DNA of 64,000 nucleotides, from contig JAEUKA010000037.1 in the NCBI GenBank assembly GCA_016794465.1, positions 1-64,000 of the forward strand. Reading direction: 5' to 3'. Each line of letters starts with the position of its first letter. Within the stretch, counting starts at the first letter, position 1. The notes beneath the pieces were generated by a model, which saw only the letters and a program-made list of their open reading frames with translations, ran no database searches and was not told the DNA's origin. The DNA comes from Myxococcales bacterium. GTDB lineage: Bacteria; Myxococcota_A; Polyangia; Palsa-1104; JAEUJZ01. Positions 16,159 through 25,588 of the stretch are shown in pieces. The position numbers and the translations under genes are program-made.

Positions 16159-17523
16159 CTAGCGGGACTGTAGGAAGTGGGTGAGCAGCTGCGTCATCTG
16201 CTCGGGATCTGCGGCGCCAGCCAGCTCGCGCGCCGAGTGCATGCTGAGCATCGGGTTGCCCAGATCCACCGTCGGAATTCCCAGCAGCGTCGCGACAATC
16301 GGGCCGATCGTGCTGCCACACGGCAGATCGGTGCGGTGGACATACTCCTGCATGCGGATTCCGGCTGCCTGACCCAGCTCGAAGATCGCGGTCGCCGTCG
16401 GAAGCGAGGTCGCATAGCGCTGCTGCGAGTTGTACTTTACGACCGGTCCGCCGTTGAGCAGTGGCCGATGGTTCGGGTCGTGGCGATCCGGATAGTTGGG
16501 ATGCACCGCATGGGCCATGTCCACCGACACACAGAGCGAGCGCGAGAGTGCTTGGTGATACGACTCGCGGCTGCCTCCCGTCGACAGCACCAGCCGCTCG
16601 AGCACTCGGGGCAGAAGTGCGGACTGCGCGCCGTGATCGCTCGACGAGCCGACCTCCTCGTGATCGAACAGCGCCACCACCGGAACATAGCCGCTGTCGT
16701 CATCGAGCGCAGAGGCCCGCAGCAGCGCCATCAGACCGGCATGACACATCGCCAGGTTGTCGAGTCGCGGCGCCAAGATCAGCTCATCTGCCAGACCAGC
16801 GCGCGTCGCTGGCTGGCTGTCGTGCAGCATCAGCTCCAGGTGAGCGATTTGATTTGGACTGAGTCTTAATTCCTGGGCACAAAGTTCCCTCAGGAGCTGG
16901 CTGTCCCCGCCGCTGCGCGGATTTTTGGGATCGGCCAGCCCGAGCATCGGCAACAGGTGCTCTTGCCGATTGAGCAGCAGTCCCTTTTCGTTGACCTCGC
17001 GATCGAGGTGAATCGCCAGCTGCGGGATGCGGACCACTGGCCTGGGCAGCGAGACAAGGCGCGGTGAGAGCTGCCCATTTTCCTCGCGAACCATCACACG
17101 GCCCGACAGCAGCAGATCGCGATCGAGCCACGAGTTGAGCAGCGCGCCGCCGTAGACCTCGACGCCCAGCTGCAGATAGCCGACCTTTTCGTAGACCGCG
17201 CGGGGCTTCAGGCGCAGGTTCGGGCTATCGGTATGGGCTCCGACGATGCGAAAGCCCTTCACGGGTCGCTGGGGCCGGACAAACGCAATCAGCGTACCGT
17301 CGCTGGCAGTCAGGTAGTAGGCTCCAGCTGAGAGCGCTGCGAAGTCGTCAGCAGGGGCAACGGCAGAAAATCCGACGGCGGCCAGCCGAGCGGCACTGCT
17401 CTGGACCGCGTGATATGGCGTCGGTGATTCGTCGATGAAGCGCAGCAGATCGGCACAGGTCGCAGCGGCATCGCGAGAGATAGCGTTCGATGCGGAGCTT
17501 GGATCGGGAGTGGTCGTGCTCAT
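16159..17523 (-). CDS. apeB: M18 family aminopeptidase
   Basis: A 454-residue dizinc aminopeptidase. Blocks in order: GAHTDSPNLRLKP (first metal His/Asp), YGGALLNSWLDRDL, ALFDHEEVGSSSDHGA (metal Asp and catalytic Glu-Glu), CVSVDMAHAVHPNYP, NGGPVVKYNSQQRYAT, and LPCGSTIGP...VDLGNPMLSMHSARE (final His). The fit to M18 aspartyl/leucyl aminopeptidases is complete. The start at 17523 overlaps the tldD-type stop in an ATGA arrangement, so the exported protease and this cytosolic peptidase are translationally coupled. The name apeB is by family only. Confidence 0.92.
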   Translation of the reverse strand: MSTTTPDPSSASNAISRDAAATCADLLRFIDESPTPYHAVQSSAARLAAVGFSAVAPADDFAALSAGAYYLTASDGTLIAFVRPQRPVKGFRIVGAHTDSPNLRLKPRAVYEKVGYLQLGVEVYGGALLNSWLDRDLLLSGRVMVREENGQLSPRLVSLPRPVVRIPQLAIHLDREVNEKGLLLNRQEHLLPMLGLADPKNPRSGGDSQLLRELCAQELRLSPNQIAHLELMLHDSQPATRAGLADELILAPRLDNLAMCHAGLMALLRASALDDDSGYVPVVALFDHEEVGSSSDHGAQSALLPRVLERLVLSTGGSRESYHQALSRSLCVSVDMAHAVHPNYPDRHDPNHRPLLNGGPVVKYNSQQRYATSLPTATAIFELGQAAGIRMQEYVHRTDLPCGSTIGPIVATLLGIPTVDLGNPMLSMHSARELAGAADPEQMTQLLTHFLQSR

Positions 17524-19337
17524 TTGCGAGGAATTGTAGCTTCGTCGCGCCACGGCGGCAGCAGGATCGGTGGCCGCTCCGAGACGTGCTGGGCGCGCTG
17601 CAGCTCAATTTCAGTAAACAGCACTGCCGGAGCCACCGTCGATACCGGCGCCATGCCACTCTCGGCACCGCAGAAGCCATTGAACACCCCGACTGTGTTT
17701 GACGCGCCGATGATCTTGGCGACGCTCGACAGGGGAGTGCCGACCATCTCGACGCCGCGAACCAGGGTTTCTTCGCCGGTCTTGGCGTCGACGCGATAGA
17801 CCATCGTCGGCTGGCCTCGGAAGGTCTGGCTGCCGAAGTTCATGGTGTTGGTCGAGCCGCCGAGGATGTCGGCAATGATCAGTCCATACGGCTTGCCTTG
17901 GCGACGGACTTCGGCGAGAAGCTGCGCCTTTAACTCGACCAGCGGCACGGTCTGTTCGGCCTTCACAATCAGGTTGGCCATCCGACCGATCGGATCGCTC
18001 GTTCCCTCGGCGCGGGCATGACCATTCGATCGCAGCGAGCCCAGCACCGGCGTTCGTGACTTTAGATAGTCGCGCAGCACCCCTTTTTCGATCAGCGTCA
18101 CCGGTCGCGCCGGCACACCCTCGTCGTCGAAGCGATAGAAGCCGTTGAGCTTTACCCCATCTGCCGTCGCCACCATCGTCGGATCGTCGAGCACCGAGAG
18201 AAACGGCGGCAGCACTTGTTGCCCAATCTGCCCCTTGAACGTCCGTCCTTCTTGCGAGCTGACCTGGCGCTCTCCCTCGAGGCGGTGACCGATCGTCTCG
18301 TGGAAAAACACGCCGGCCGCTTCTTCCATCAGGATCGCCGGACCGTTGTAGGGATCAGCGGCGGGCGCAGCCTGTAGGAGCGACAGATCGCGCACCAAGC
18401 CATCGACCGCCGTCGCCAGTGTCTGGGCCGTCGGGAGCTGATCGGCCGATCGACCGTAAAAATCGCGCGCATTCGACAGCAGCATGCCGTCTTTGGCACG
18501 GGCCTCGGCGGACAGGTGAGCGGCGAAGATGGTGCGATGCTCGATTGTCTCGGCGCCCTCGCTGCTGACGAAGTAACGACTGACGCGATCGGCGTTTACC
18601 TTGATCTCTCCGTCGAGAACCGGCGCTTGTTTGAGCCGCTCACCAGCGACGCGGACGCTCTCGGCAAGCTTGTCGAGGTCCACCTCGTAGCGCGGGGGCT
18701 CGCCACTCCACTTGACGGGTTTTTCGCGAGAGAAGCTCGGCAGCTTGTCCTCGGGCTCTACGTCGCGCACGCCACGCGCTCGCTTGCGGGCATACGACGC
18801 CAGCGCCGCTTTGTATTTCTGGTCGGTGAGCAGCCACAGCGAGCCGCGCAGCGCATCCAAGTTGTCGTCGAGCGGCGCATCTTTGGACACCTCCGACAGG
18901 CTGAGCGCCAGATCCACATCCCCGTCTGATTCGCCCGCCGAGGTGTTGTCGAGATCATAGCTACCGACGCGAACCTCGACGTGGAGCACTCGCCGCCGGT
19001 CCCGCGCTTTGCCGAAGACCGCGCCAAACTTACCGATGACCTCGGCTTCCTCGATGTCGCGCAGGGTGTAGCTGATGAAGTACGGCGCCTCGTAGCCCTT
19101 GAGCCGCAGGCGCTTCATCGAGCGATCCAGCTCTTGCTTCAGCGCGACGAGCAGCGGCGATGACTCCGTCGGTGCGGGTGTCGTTGTGGCAGGCGCGGGC
19201 GCGGCGATGGGAAGCGAGGTGACCGGCGGCGGTCCTGCCGAGGCGGAGCGCAGCGCGCGAGGTGGCGAAATCAGACTCAGTCCAAATAGACCAACAATCT
19301 GGAGGCGCTGCAGCTGGCGACGGAAGCTTGATGACAT
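17520..19337 (-). CDS. TldD/PmbA family metalloprotease with signal peptide
   Basis: A 605-residue TldD-like protein. It retains the zinc motif HETIGH (His346, Glu347, His351) in MEEAAGVFFHETIGHRLEGE, and the late GFCGAESGMAP block carrying the conserved Cys. Unlike cytosolic TldD it begins with a basic segment and hydrophobic core (QRLQIVGLFGLSLIS) followed by an Ala/Pro/Thr-rich linker of about 40 residues, suggesting export. Total length is about 120 residues longer than E. coli TldD. No TldE/PmbA partner is adjacent. Start could also be 21 bases upstream (19358); neither has a clear ribosome site. The stop overlaps the M18 gene. Confidence 0.85.
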   Translation of the reverse strand: MSSSFRRQLQRLQIVGLFGLSLISPPRALRSASAGPPPVTSLPIAAPAPATTTPAPTESSPLLVALKQELDRSMKRLRLKGYEAPYFISYTLRDIEEAEVIGKFGAVFGKARDRRRVLHVEVRVGSYDLDNTSAGESDGDVDLALSLSEVSKDAPLDDNLDALRGSLWLLTDQKYKAALASYARKRARGVRDVEPEDKLPSFSREKPVKWSGEPPRYEVDLDKLAESVRVAGERLKQAPVLDGEIKVNADRVSRYFVSSEGAETIEHRTIFAAHLSAEARAKDGMLLSNARDFYGRSADQLPTAQTLATAVDGLVRDLSLLQAAPAADPYNGPAILMEEAAGVFFHETIGHRLEGERQVSSQEGRTFKGQIGQQVLPPFLSVLDDPTMVATADGVKLNGFYRFDDEGVPARPVTLIEKGVLRDYLKSRTPVLGSLRSNGHARAEGTSDPIGRMANLIVKAEQTVPLVELKAQLLAEVRRQGKPYGLIIADILGGSTNTMNFGSQTFRGQPTMVYRVDAKTGEETLVRGVEMVGTPLSSVAKIIGASNTVGVFNGFCGAESGMAPVSTVAPAVLFTEIELQRAQHVSERPPILLPPWRDEATIPRK

Positions 19338-19490
19338 GGAGATTTCATCATAGCGCACCCAGTCCCGTCGAGGAGGCGCATTTCTGCCGTCACAGTGGTC
19401 TGGTGACTCGAAAAGTTGCCGCAGACGACAAGGCCGTGTGATAAGAAAGGCCCGCTGGCTCGTGCCAGTTCTCCTCGAAGGATGCTCGTG

Positions 19491-22382
19491 ATGAAGGAAG
19501 TCTCGCTGGCCAAGGCCTACGACCCGGCTCTAGTCGAATCGCAGTGGTACAAAGTGTGGGAAGAGCAGGGCTATTTCCACGCCTCGGCCACGACGCCCAA
19601 GACCCCTTTCACAATCGTGATTCCGCCGCCGAATGTGACGGGCTCGCTGCACATGGGCCACGCGATGTACGTCGTGCAAGACGTTCTGACGCGGTGGCGA
19701 CGGATGCAGGGCTACAACGCGCTGTGGCTGCCGGGTACCGATCACGCCGGCATCGCGACGCAGCTCGTCGTCGAGCGCATGCTCGCCAAAGAGGAAGGCA
19801 AGAGCCGCCACGACCTCGGTCGCGACGAGTTCACCGCCCGGGTGTGGCAGTGGAAGGAAAAGTACGGCAGTCGCATCATCGAGCAGCTGCGCGTGCTCGG
19901 CTTCTCACTCGACTGGCAGCGCTGTCGGTTCACGATGGACGAAGGCCTGTCGCGCGCCGTGATCGAGGCGTTTGTGCGGCTTCACGAAGACGGGCTCATC
20001 TATCGGGCGCGGCGGCTGATCAACTGGTGCACCCGCTGCTACACCGCGCTGTCGGACCTGGAGGTCGAGGCGGAAGAGACGGACGGCAAGCTGTGGCACA
20101 TCGCCTATCCGGTGGTGGGCGCGGACGAGCGGCTGGTGGTGGCGACGACGCGACCGGAGACGCTGCTCGGTGACACGGCTGTGGCAGTTCATCCCGAGGA
20201 CCCGCGCTTTGCCCACTTGATTGGCAAACAGGTGCAGGTGCCGCTGACCGATCGGACGATTCCGGTCATCGCCGATCCGGTGTTGGTGTCGATGGAGTTT
20301 GGCACCGGCGCGGTCAAGGTCACGCCCGGCCACGACTTCAATGACTTCGAGACGGGAGTGCGTCACAGCCTGCCGCAGATCTCGGTGTTTGATCTGGCGG
20401 GCAAGCTCAATGAAAATGCGCCGGAGCGCTTCCGTGGGCTGACGATTGCCGATTCGCGCAAGGCGGTGCTCGAAGCGCTCACCGAGGCGGGGCTGCTGGT
20501 CGAGGAAAAGGCGCACAAGCTCAACCTGGGCCGCTGTCAGCGCTGCGACACGGTGATCGAGCCGATGCTGTCGCTGCAGTGGTTTGTGAAGACCGAGCCG
20601 CTCGCCAAGCCCGCGATCGAGGCGGTCGAGCAAGGCAAGACCCGCTTCGTTCCCGAGCACTACACCGACGATTACTTCCGCTGGATGCGCAACATTCGGG
20701 ACTGGTGCATCTCGCGGCAGCTGTGGTGGGGACATCGGATTCCGGCCTGGTACGACCCGCAAGGCAATGTCTTTGTGGCGCGGACGTTCGAGGAAGCCTG
20801 TCAGCGGGCCGGGCGGACCGATCTGACGCAGGACGATGACGTGCTCGATACGTGGTTCTCGTCGGCGCTGTGGCCGTTTTCGACCTTGGGCTGGCCCGAT
20901 CAGACCCGTGACTTGAAGACGTTTTATCCGACCTCGGTGATGGAGACAGGACACGACATCCTGTTTTTCTGGGTCGCGCGCATGATGATGATGGGGCTGC
21001 ACTTTATGAAAAAAGTGCCGTTCCGGACGGTGCTCCTACACGCGCTGGTCGTCGACGAAAACGGCGAGAAGATGTCGAAGGTGAAGGGCAATGTCCTGGA
21101 CCCTCTGCACCTTGTGTACGGCGCCAAGCTGGAAGAGGTCGTCGGCTTTCCCAAAGACAAGACTCCGTCGAAAAAAGAGCTCGACGAAGGGCTGGCCAAG
21201 TTCAAAAAAGCCTTCCCTTCGGCGGCGGCGGCGTATCCGGGCGGCTTTCCTCGTCAGGGCGCCGATGCGCTGCGCTTCTTTTTGCTGGTGATGGGCGCGC
21301 AGGGTCGCAACATTCGGCTGTCGGTGCCGCGCATCGATGGCTATCGCCACTTCCTGAATAAAATTTGGAGTGCGACGCGCTTCTTTTTGATGAATGTCGA
21401 AGACAGTGAGATGGAGTCGCTGGCCGGCTTCCGCGAGTCGCTCTTGCACCAGCGGGGCGTGCTCGAGTCGGAGTCGCCACAACACACCGCGCCGATCGTG
21501 CTCGGACTTGGTGAGCGCTACATTCTGTCGCGGCTGACCCACGTCACCGAAGAAGTCGATGCGGCGTTTGCGGCCAGCAAGTTTTCCGACGGAGCGCAGG
21601 CACTGTATCGCTTCTTCTGGACCGAGCTGTGTGACTGGTACATCGAGATCTCGAAGCCGGCGCTGTCTCCGCAAGCGACGCCGGCCCAGCGACTGGCGGC
21701 ACTCGGGACGCTGACGATGTGTCTGGAGACTTCGCTGCGGCTGCTCCATCCGATCATCCCGTTCATTACCGAAGAGCTGTGGCTGCGCTTGCCGCGTCCT
21801 TCCGGCAGTCCGCAGAGCATCATGATTACGCTCTATCCGACGGGGGACGCCGCGCTAAAAGATGCGCCTGCGGAGCGTAATATGGGCATCGTGCAGACCG
21901 CGATTCAGGCCATGCGGACCATCAAGTCAACCTACAACTTGAAGGCGCAGAAGGCGGAAGAGGACGCGGTGCCGACGCGGGTGCAGTTTGCGGTGAAGTG
22001 TGCAGATGCCGAGTCGCGGAAGGTCCTTTTGGAAAACCAGGCCACCATCGAACTCCTGACCCGCGCCGAGCTTCACCAAGTCGTGGAAGAAGTCGCCAGT
22101 CAGAAAGGCACCATTGCCGAGGTCGTCCCCGGAATGACGGTGCTGCTGCTCCACGCCGATACGCTGATTGATGCGCAGGCCGAGCTGGGCCGGCTCGACA
22201 AGGAAGCGCAGAAGGTCGACAAAGAGCTTCAGACGGTGAAGGGGCGGCTGCAAAACGCGGACTTTGTCGCGCGCGCCAAGCCGGAAGTCGTCGAGCAGAA
22301 CCGCGCTCGCATCGAAGAGCTGACCCAGCGGCTCGCTGAGCTTCACCAGCACAAGACCGCCATCGCCGCGATGACCCACTGA
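19491..22382 (+). CDS. valS: Valyl-tRNA synthetase
   Basis: A 963-residue class I synthetase charging tRNA-Val. The HIGH motif is GSLHMGHAM, the zinc/editing-type region includes WCTRCYTALSDLEVE, CISRQLWWGHRIPAWY is the family signature, and the KMSKS loop is GEKMSKVKGN. The C-terminal ~70 residues form the tRNA-binding coiled-coil arm. A charged insert of about 40 residues follows the KMSKS loop (FPKDKTPSKKELDEGLAKF), as in some delta-proteobacterial ValS. GAAGGA eight bases upstream supports ATG 19491. The gene abuts the converging VanW gene. Confidence 0.97.
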   Translation: MKEVSLAKAYDPALVESQWYKVWEEQGYFHASATTPKTPFTIVIPPPNVTGSLHMGHAMYVVQDVLTRWRRMQGYNALWLPGTDHAGIATQLVVERMLAKEEGKSRHDLGRDEFTARVWQWKEKYGSRIIEQLRVLGFSLDWQRCRFTMDEGLSRAVIEAFVRLHEDGLIYRARRLINWCTRCYTALSDLEVEAEETDGKLWHIAYPVVGADERLVVATTRPETLLGDTAVAVHPEDPRFAHLIGKQVQVPLTDRTIPVIADPVLVSMEFGTGAVKVTPGHDFNDFETGVRHSLPQISVFDLAGKLNENAPERFRGLTIADSRKAVLEALTEAGLLVEEKAHKLNLGRCQRCDTVIEPMLSLQWFVKTEPLAKPAIEAVEQGKTRFVPEHYTDDYFRWMRNIRDWCISRQLWWGHRIPAWYDPQGNVFVARTFEEACQRAGRTDLTQDDDVLDTWFSSALWPFSTLGWPDQTRDLKTFYPTSVMETGHDILFFWVARMMMMGLHFMKKVPFRTVLLHALVVDENGEKMSKVKGNVLDPLHLVYGAKLEEVVGFPKDKTPSKKELDEGLAKFKKAFPSAAAAYPGGFPRQGADALRFFLLVMGAQGRNIRLSVPRIDGYRHFLNKIWSATRFFLMNVEDSEMESLAGFRESLLHQRGVLESESPQHTAPIVLGLGERYILSRLTHVTEEVDAAFAASKFSDGAQALYRFFWTELCDWYIEISKPALSPQATPAQRLAALGTLTMCLETSLRLLHPIIPFITEELWLRLPRPSGSPQSIMITLYPTGDAALKDAPAERNMGIVQTAIQAMRTIKSTYNLKAQKAEEDAVPTRVQFAVKCADAESRKVLLENQATIELLTRAELHQVVEEVASQKGTIAEVVPGMTVLLLHADTLIDAQAELGRLDKEAQKVDKELQTVKGRLQNADFVARAKPEVVEQNRARIEELTQRLAELHQHKTAIAAMTH

Positions 22383-23981
22383 TCAGCGGATAATCGCGAA
22401 GATGGGCTTGGCCCACTTGGGCAGCGGAGGAATGCGGTGAGACGGCGGTGGCGTCTTTTTGGGCAGCTTCGGCGAGCCGCTCCCGACGCGGACAATCTGC
22501 GCCGTCGCCGGGTAGGAAATGTCCCACTCTCGCTTGCTGATGAGCTCCTCGGGATTGCCACGATTTTCGTCTTTGGGATCGGTCTTCCACTGGCCATTGA
22601 AGAGGTAGCGCCGGCGCTTGATGCGATAACCGGGGTATCCGTCCTGGTCGATGAGCTGCTGCCCGGTTGGCATCTCGGGGTCGGGACGAGTGACGGTGGG
22701 GAATGGACTCTCGACGAGGACCTCGCGCTCGAAGGCGACCTTGAAGAGACGCTCTTTGCCGAGTAGCTCGACGCGGACCACGCCCTGGTGGACGACGTAG
22801 TGAATCACCACCGGGAAGTCGAACGGGTTCTTGAGCTTCAAGTCCACCGACGGATACACCACCGTCGAGTCCAGCCCCATCGGAATGTAGGTACTCGGCC
22901 TGGAGTGCGGCGTCGAGCGAACGATCTCCAGCCCCGCGAAAAAGGCCGCTGCGTGCAGCGTCGAGGCGATCTGACACATCCCACCCGCCAGTCCGTCGAT
23001 CAGCTCGCCACCAGAGATAACCGGCGCGACCCGATAGCCTTCCTTTTCGGTGCGATCTCCGACGGCGGCGTTGAACGAAAACAGCTGATTGGGCTGCAAG
23101 ATGTAGCCGTTGAGCTTGTCCGCCCCGACCTTCAGGTTGTAGGTCCGATCGCTGTCAATCGCCGCCGTCGAGTAGCGCGTCTCCCACGCGGCCAGCACCG
23201 TCGAGACATCGAGCTTGGTCAGGCTCTCCTTGCGCACCACCGGCTGTGACTCCGCCACCGCCAGCTGTAGCTCTGGCACCGACTGCCCCGCCGACAGCGA
23301 GCGCGCCATATATTCCAGGCTGACCAGCGAGTCATAGACCCGCAACAGGTAGCCGGGCCGCTCCGCCGCGATGGTGTGCTTTTCCAGATCGAGCCGCGCG
23401 TCGACAGCCGCCCGATCGACCTCGTCCTTGAGCTCGGTCAAAAACTGGTGCGCCTTCTCGGCATCCAGCACAAACGCAAACTGCAGCCGATAGCCCGAGC
23501 GACGACCCCGCAGATAGCTGGTCAGATCGGCGAGCGGCTCACCACTGTGCCCAAGCGACCGCAGCTCCCGCAGCAGCGCTTCCTCATCGATTCGCAGCCC
23601 CAGCTCGCGCAGCTTCGCCGACGACTTGTCGTGTCCGTAGTGAAGCCGCACTCGCTGGTCCAAAAAGCGCTCGCCCAGCTCGTGGATGCGCCCGGGCAGC
23701 TCTGTCAGCGCCACCCTGCCGAGCGGCTGTCCACCCCCGGGCCCGAAGACCACCACGCCGGGCACCACATCGTGGGCATGGCGACGCGACACCACCACCG
23801 CTCCGAGCGCAATAGACAGCGACGACAGCAGCAGCACGATCGCCAGCCCGAGCACCCCATGTCGCAGCCAGCGCGACGGCGGCGCGGTCGGTCCCGACGG
23901 CGGTGGCAGCTCCGAGGGCGGATCACCAGTTGGCGCCGCCAGCTCACTATGGACAAGAACAGAGAACAGCATCGAGCGCAC
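22383..23981 (-). CDS. VanW family protein with peptidoglycan-binding-like domain
   Basis: A 532-residue protein with a single membrane helix at about 43-65 after a Pro-rich cytoplasmic N-terminus. An extracytoplasmic region (about 70-290) resembles the YoaR-type putative peptidoglycan-binding domain. The VanW domain follows at about 285-425 (FSFNAAVGDRTEKEGY, GGGMCQIASTLHAAAF-like segment, STYIPMGLDSTVVYP). The C-terminal ~100 residues are Pro/Lys-rich. VanW proteins are linked to cell-wall metabolism but lack an established reaction. Start is GTG 23981, or ATG 23972. Confidence 0.85.
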   Translation of the reverse strand: MRSMLFSVLVHSELAAPTGDPPSELPPPSGPTAPPSRWLRHGVLGLAIVLLLSSLSIALGAVVVSRRHAHDVVPGVVVFGPGGGQPLGRVALTELPGRIHELGERFLDQRVRLHYGHDKSSAKLRELGLRIDEEALLRELRSLGHSGEPLADLTSYLRGRRSGYRLQFAFVLDAEKAHQFLTELKDEVDRAAVDARLDLEKHTIAAERPGYLLRVYDSLVSLEYMARSLSAGQSVPELQLAVAESQPVVRKESLTKLDVSTVLAAWETRYSTAAIDSDRTYNLKVGADKLNGYILQPNQLFSFNAAVGDRTEKEGYRVAPVISGGELIDGLAGGMCQIASTLHAAAFFAGLEIVRSTPHSRPSTYIPMGLDSTVVYPSVDLKLKNPFDFPVVIHYVVHQGVVRVELLGKERLFKVAFEREVLVESPFPTVTRPDPEMPTGQQLIDQDGYPGYRIKRRRYLFNGQWKTDPKDENRGNPEELISKREWDISYPATAQIVRVGSGSPKLPKKTPPPSHRIPPLPKWAKPIFAIIR

Positions 23982-24124
23982 GCTTCATAGCGCGAGTTGT
24001 CGCAAAAGGGAAACCGCTGTCCGCACCGATCGACCACGGACCACGGCACAACCGGCGCTGCGGCGATTCCTTCAGCCGACCGGACACTTGCTGTCCACGC
24101 GGCGCGGCTGCCAAGATCAGCGGC

Positions 24125-25252
24125 ATGTGGCAGCGGTGGCGTTTTGGCTGGGTGATGCTCGTGTATTTGGCGCTGTTGACGTGTCGGCCTGGAGCGGTCT
24201 GGGCCGCCGTCGCTCCCCAGGTCGAGGTCTTCACGATGGGGCCGGGCGACGATCTGTTCTCGCGCTTTGGCCACGCCGCCATCTGTATCACCGACGAAGA
24301 GAGTCCGCTGGGGCGCTGCTACAACTACGGCACCGCTGACTTTTCGACGCCCGGACCGCTGACCTGGGGCGTGCTGCGTGGGAATGGGCAGTTTTGGGTA
24401 TCGGTGAGCAGTCTGCCGCGCATGCTGGCGCTGTATCAGCTGGAGGATCGCACCGTTTATCGGCAGCGGCTGCCCCTGTCCCCGACGCAGGCGGAGTCCA
24501 TCGCTCGCGAGCTTCACAAGGCCGATCGGCCCGAGCACACGCTCTACAACTATCGGCACTTCGACGACAACTGCACCACGCGCATCCGAGATTTGTTGGA
24601 TTCAGTTACATTTGGTGCGCTGCGGCAGGGCAATCTTGTTCCCAATCAGCCGCCGCTGCGGGCTCGGGTGGCGGAAGGGTTTGCTGCGGCACCGGTCCTC
24701 GCGACGCTGTCACAGCTGGTCTTGGGACGACGGGTCGATGCGCCAACTACCGGCTGGGACAGCATGTTCTTGCCCGACGTGCTGCGAGCCGAGCTCTACA
24801 GTCATCTTCACGCAGTGCCGGAAGTGGTGGTGACGCGGGTCGCTCCGCTGCCGCCGTCTTCGTCGCTGCCACCGATTCTTTTGTGGTCATGCGCGGCCCT
24901 GCTGCTGGGACTGCTGGCGTGGCTGGGTGGGCGTCCGTCGCGGATCGCGGTGCTGATTTTTTTGACCGTGCTGGGGCTTTTGCCGTGGGCGCTGGCGGTC
25001 GTGGCGCGCCTGCCGGAGCTGCGGGTCAATGAAGCACTGTTGGTAATGTGGCCTACGGATTTGCTGCTGCTGTGGCCGCGAGCGATGCGAATCTACGGGC
25101 GAATTCGGCTGGGTGGACTGCTGCTGGTCGGGGTGGGAAAGCTCGTCGGACTGCTGGTGCAGCCGCTCGGTGGGCTGCTGCTGTGCGCGGCGTTGCCTCT
25201 CGGTGTGGTGCTGTACAAACAGAGCCAGCTTGGCGCTACTTGTACTCGGTGA
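24125..25252 (+). CDS. DUF4105 (Lnb N-terminal-domain-like) membrane protein
   Basis: A 375-residue protein: signal peptide (WVMLVYLALLTCRPGAVWA), a periplasmic domain of about 230 residues, and four or five C-terminal membrane helices. The periplasmic part has DLFSRFGHAAICI, YNYGTADF and LYNYRHFDDNCTTRIRD, the invariant His/Tyr/Cys blocks of DUF4105. In Bacteroides a protein with this domain, Lnb, N-acylates lipoproteins; whether this homologue does so is untested. The ORF is open upstream, but the signal peptide fixes the start at 24125. Its 3' end overlaps the small lipoprotein gene by 17 bases. Confidence 0.8.
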   Translation: MWQRWRFGWVMLVYLALLTCRPGAVWAAVAPQVEVFTMGPGDDLFSRFGHAAICITDEESPLGRCYNYGTADFSTPGPLTWGVLRGNGQFWVSVSSLPRMLALYQLEDRTVYRQRLPLSPTQAESIARELHKADRPEHTLYNYRHFDDNCTTRIRDLLDSVTFGALRQGNLVPNQPPLRARVAEGFAAAPVLATLSQLVLGRRVDAPTTGWDSMFLPDVLRAELYSHLHAVPEVVVTRVAPLPPSSSLPPILLWSCAALLLGLLAWLGGRPSRIAVLIFLTVLGLLPWALAVVARLPELRVNEALLVMWPTDLLLLWPRAMRIYGRIRLGGLLLVGVGKLVGLLVQPLGGLLLCAALPLGVVLYKQSQLGATCTR

Positions 25253-25514
25253 TCTCTTCTTCTTTGTAGCCGTTGGCGCTCATGCACAGGGCGGTGAACT
25301 TGCCGACCTGGCTCTTGCGCGACTCCTTGGCGTCGCCCGACAGGCCTGCCGGTGAGCCCGCGTCCAGCTCGGCCTTGTACTCGCACAGTGCCTTTTGACG
25401 CTTGACCACATCCTTGGGGACGCCGTCCTTGCGCCACTCTTTTTTTGTCTCGGTGCAGCCGCCGAGAGAAAGCAGACACAGTGCAAAAGCCACAACCAAG
25501 CGATAGCTCATCAT
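25236..25514 (-). CDS. Small lipoprotein
   Basis: A 92-residue lipoprotein with lipobox LLSLGGC (Cys20). The mature part is highly charged (TETKKEWRKDG, KEEEITEYK) with two further cysteines that could pair. The first of two adjacent ATGs is at 25514; GGGGAG lies just upstream and spaces best to the second, 25511. It lies 74 bases downstream of hslU on the same strand and may have its own promoter. No family recognised. Confidence 0.7.
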   Translation of the reverse strand: MMSYRLVVAFALCLLSLGGCTETKKEWRKDGVPKDVVKRQKALCEYKAELDAGSPAGLSGDAKESRKSQVGKFTALCMSANGYKEEEITEYK

Positions 25515-25588
25515 CGATCTCCCCTTGAAGGAGAGAATACCGTAAAAATTTCGTAACTTGCACTGCGTTTTTGAGCCTGTAGTGAAGA

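Noticed and set aside
19905..21002. 365-codon minus-strand ORF inside valS
   Set aside because: It is wholly antisense to valS, Arg/His/Gln-rich and without ribosome site or recognisable domain.
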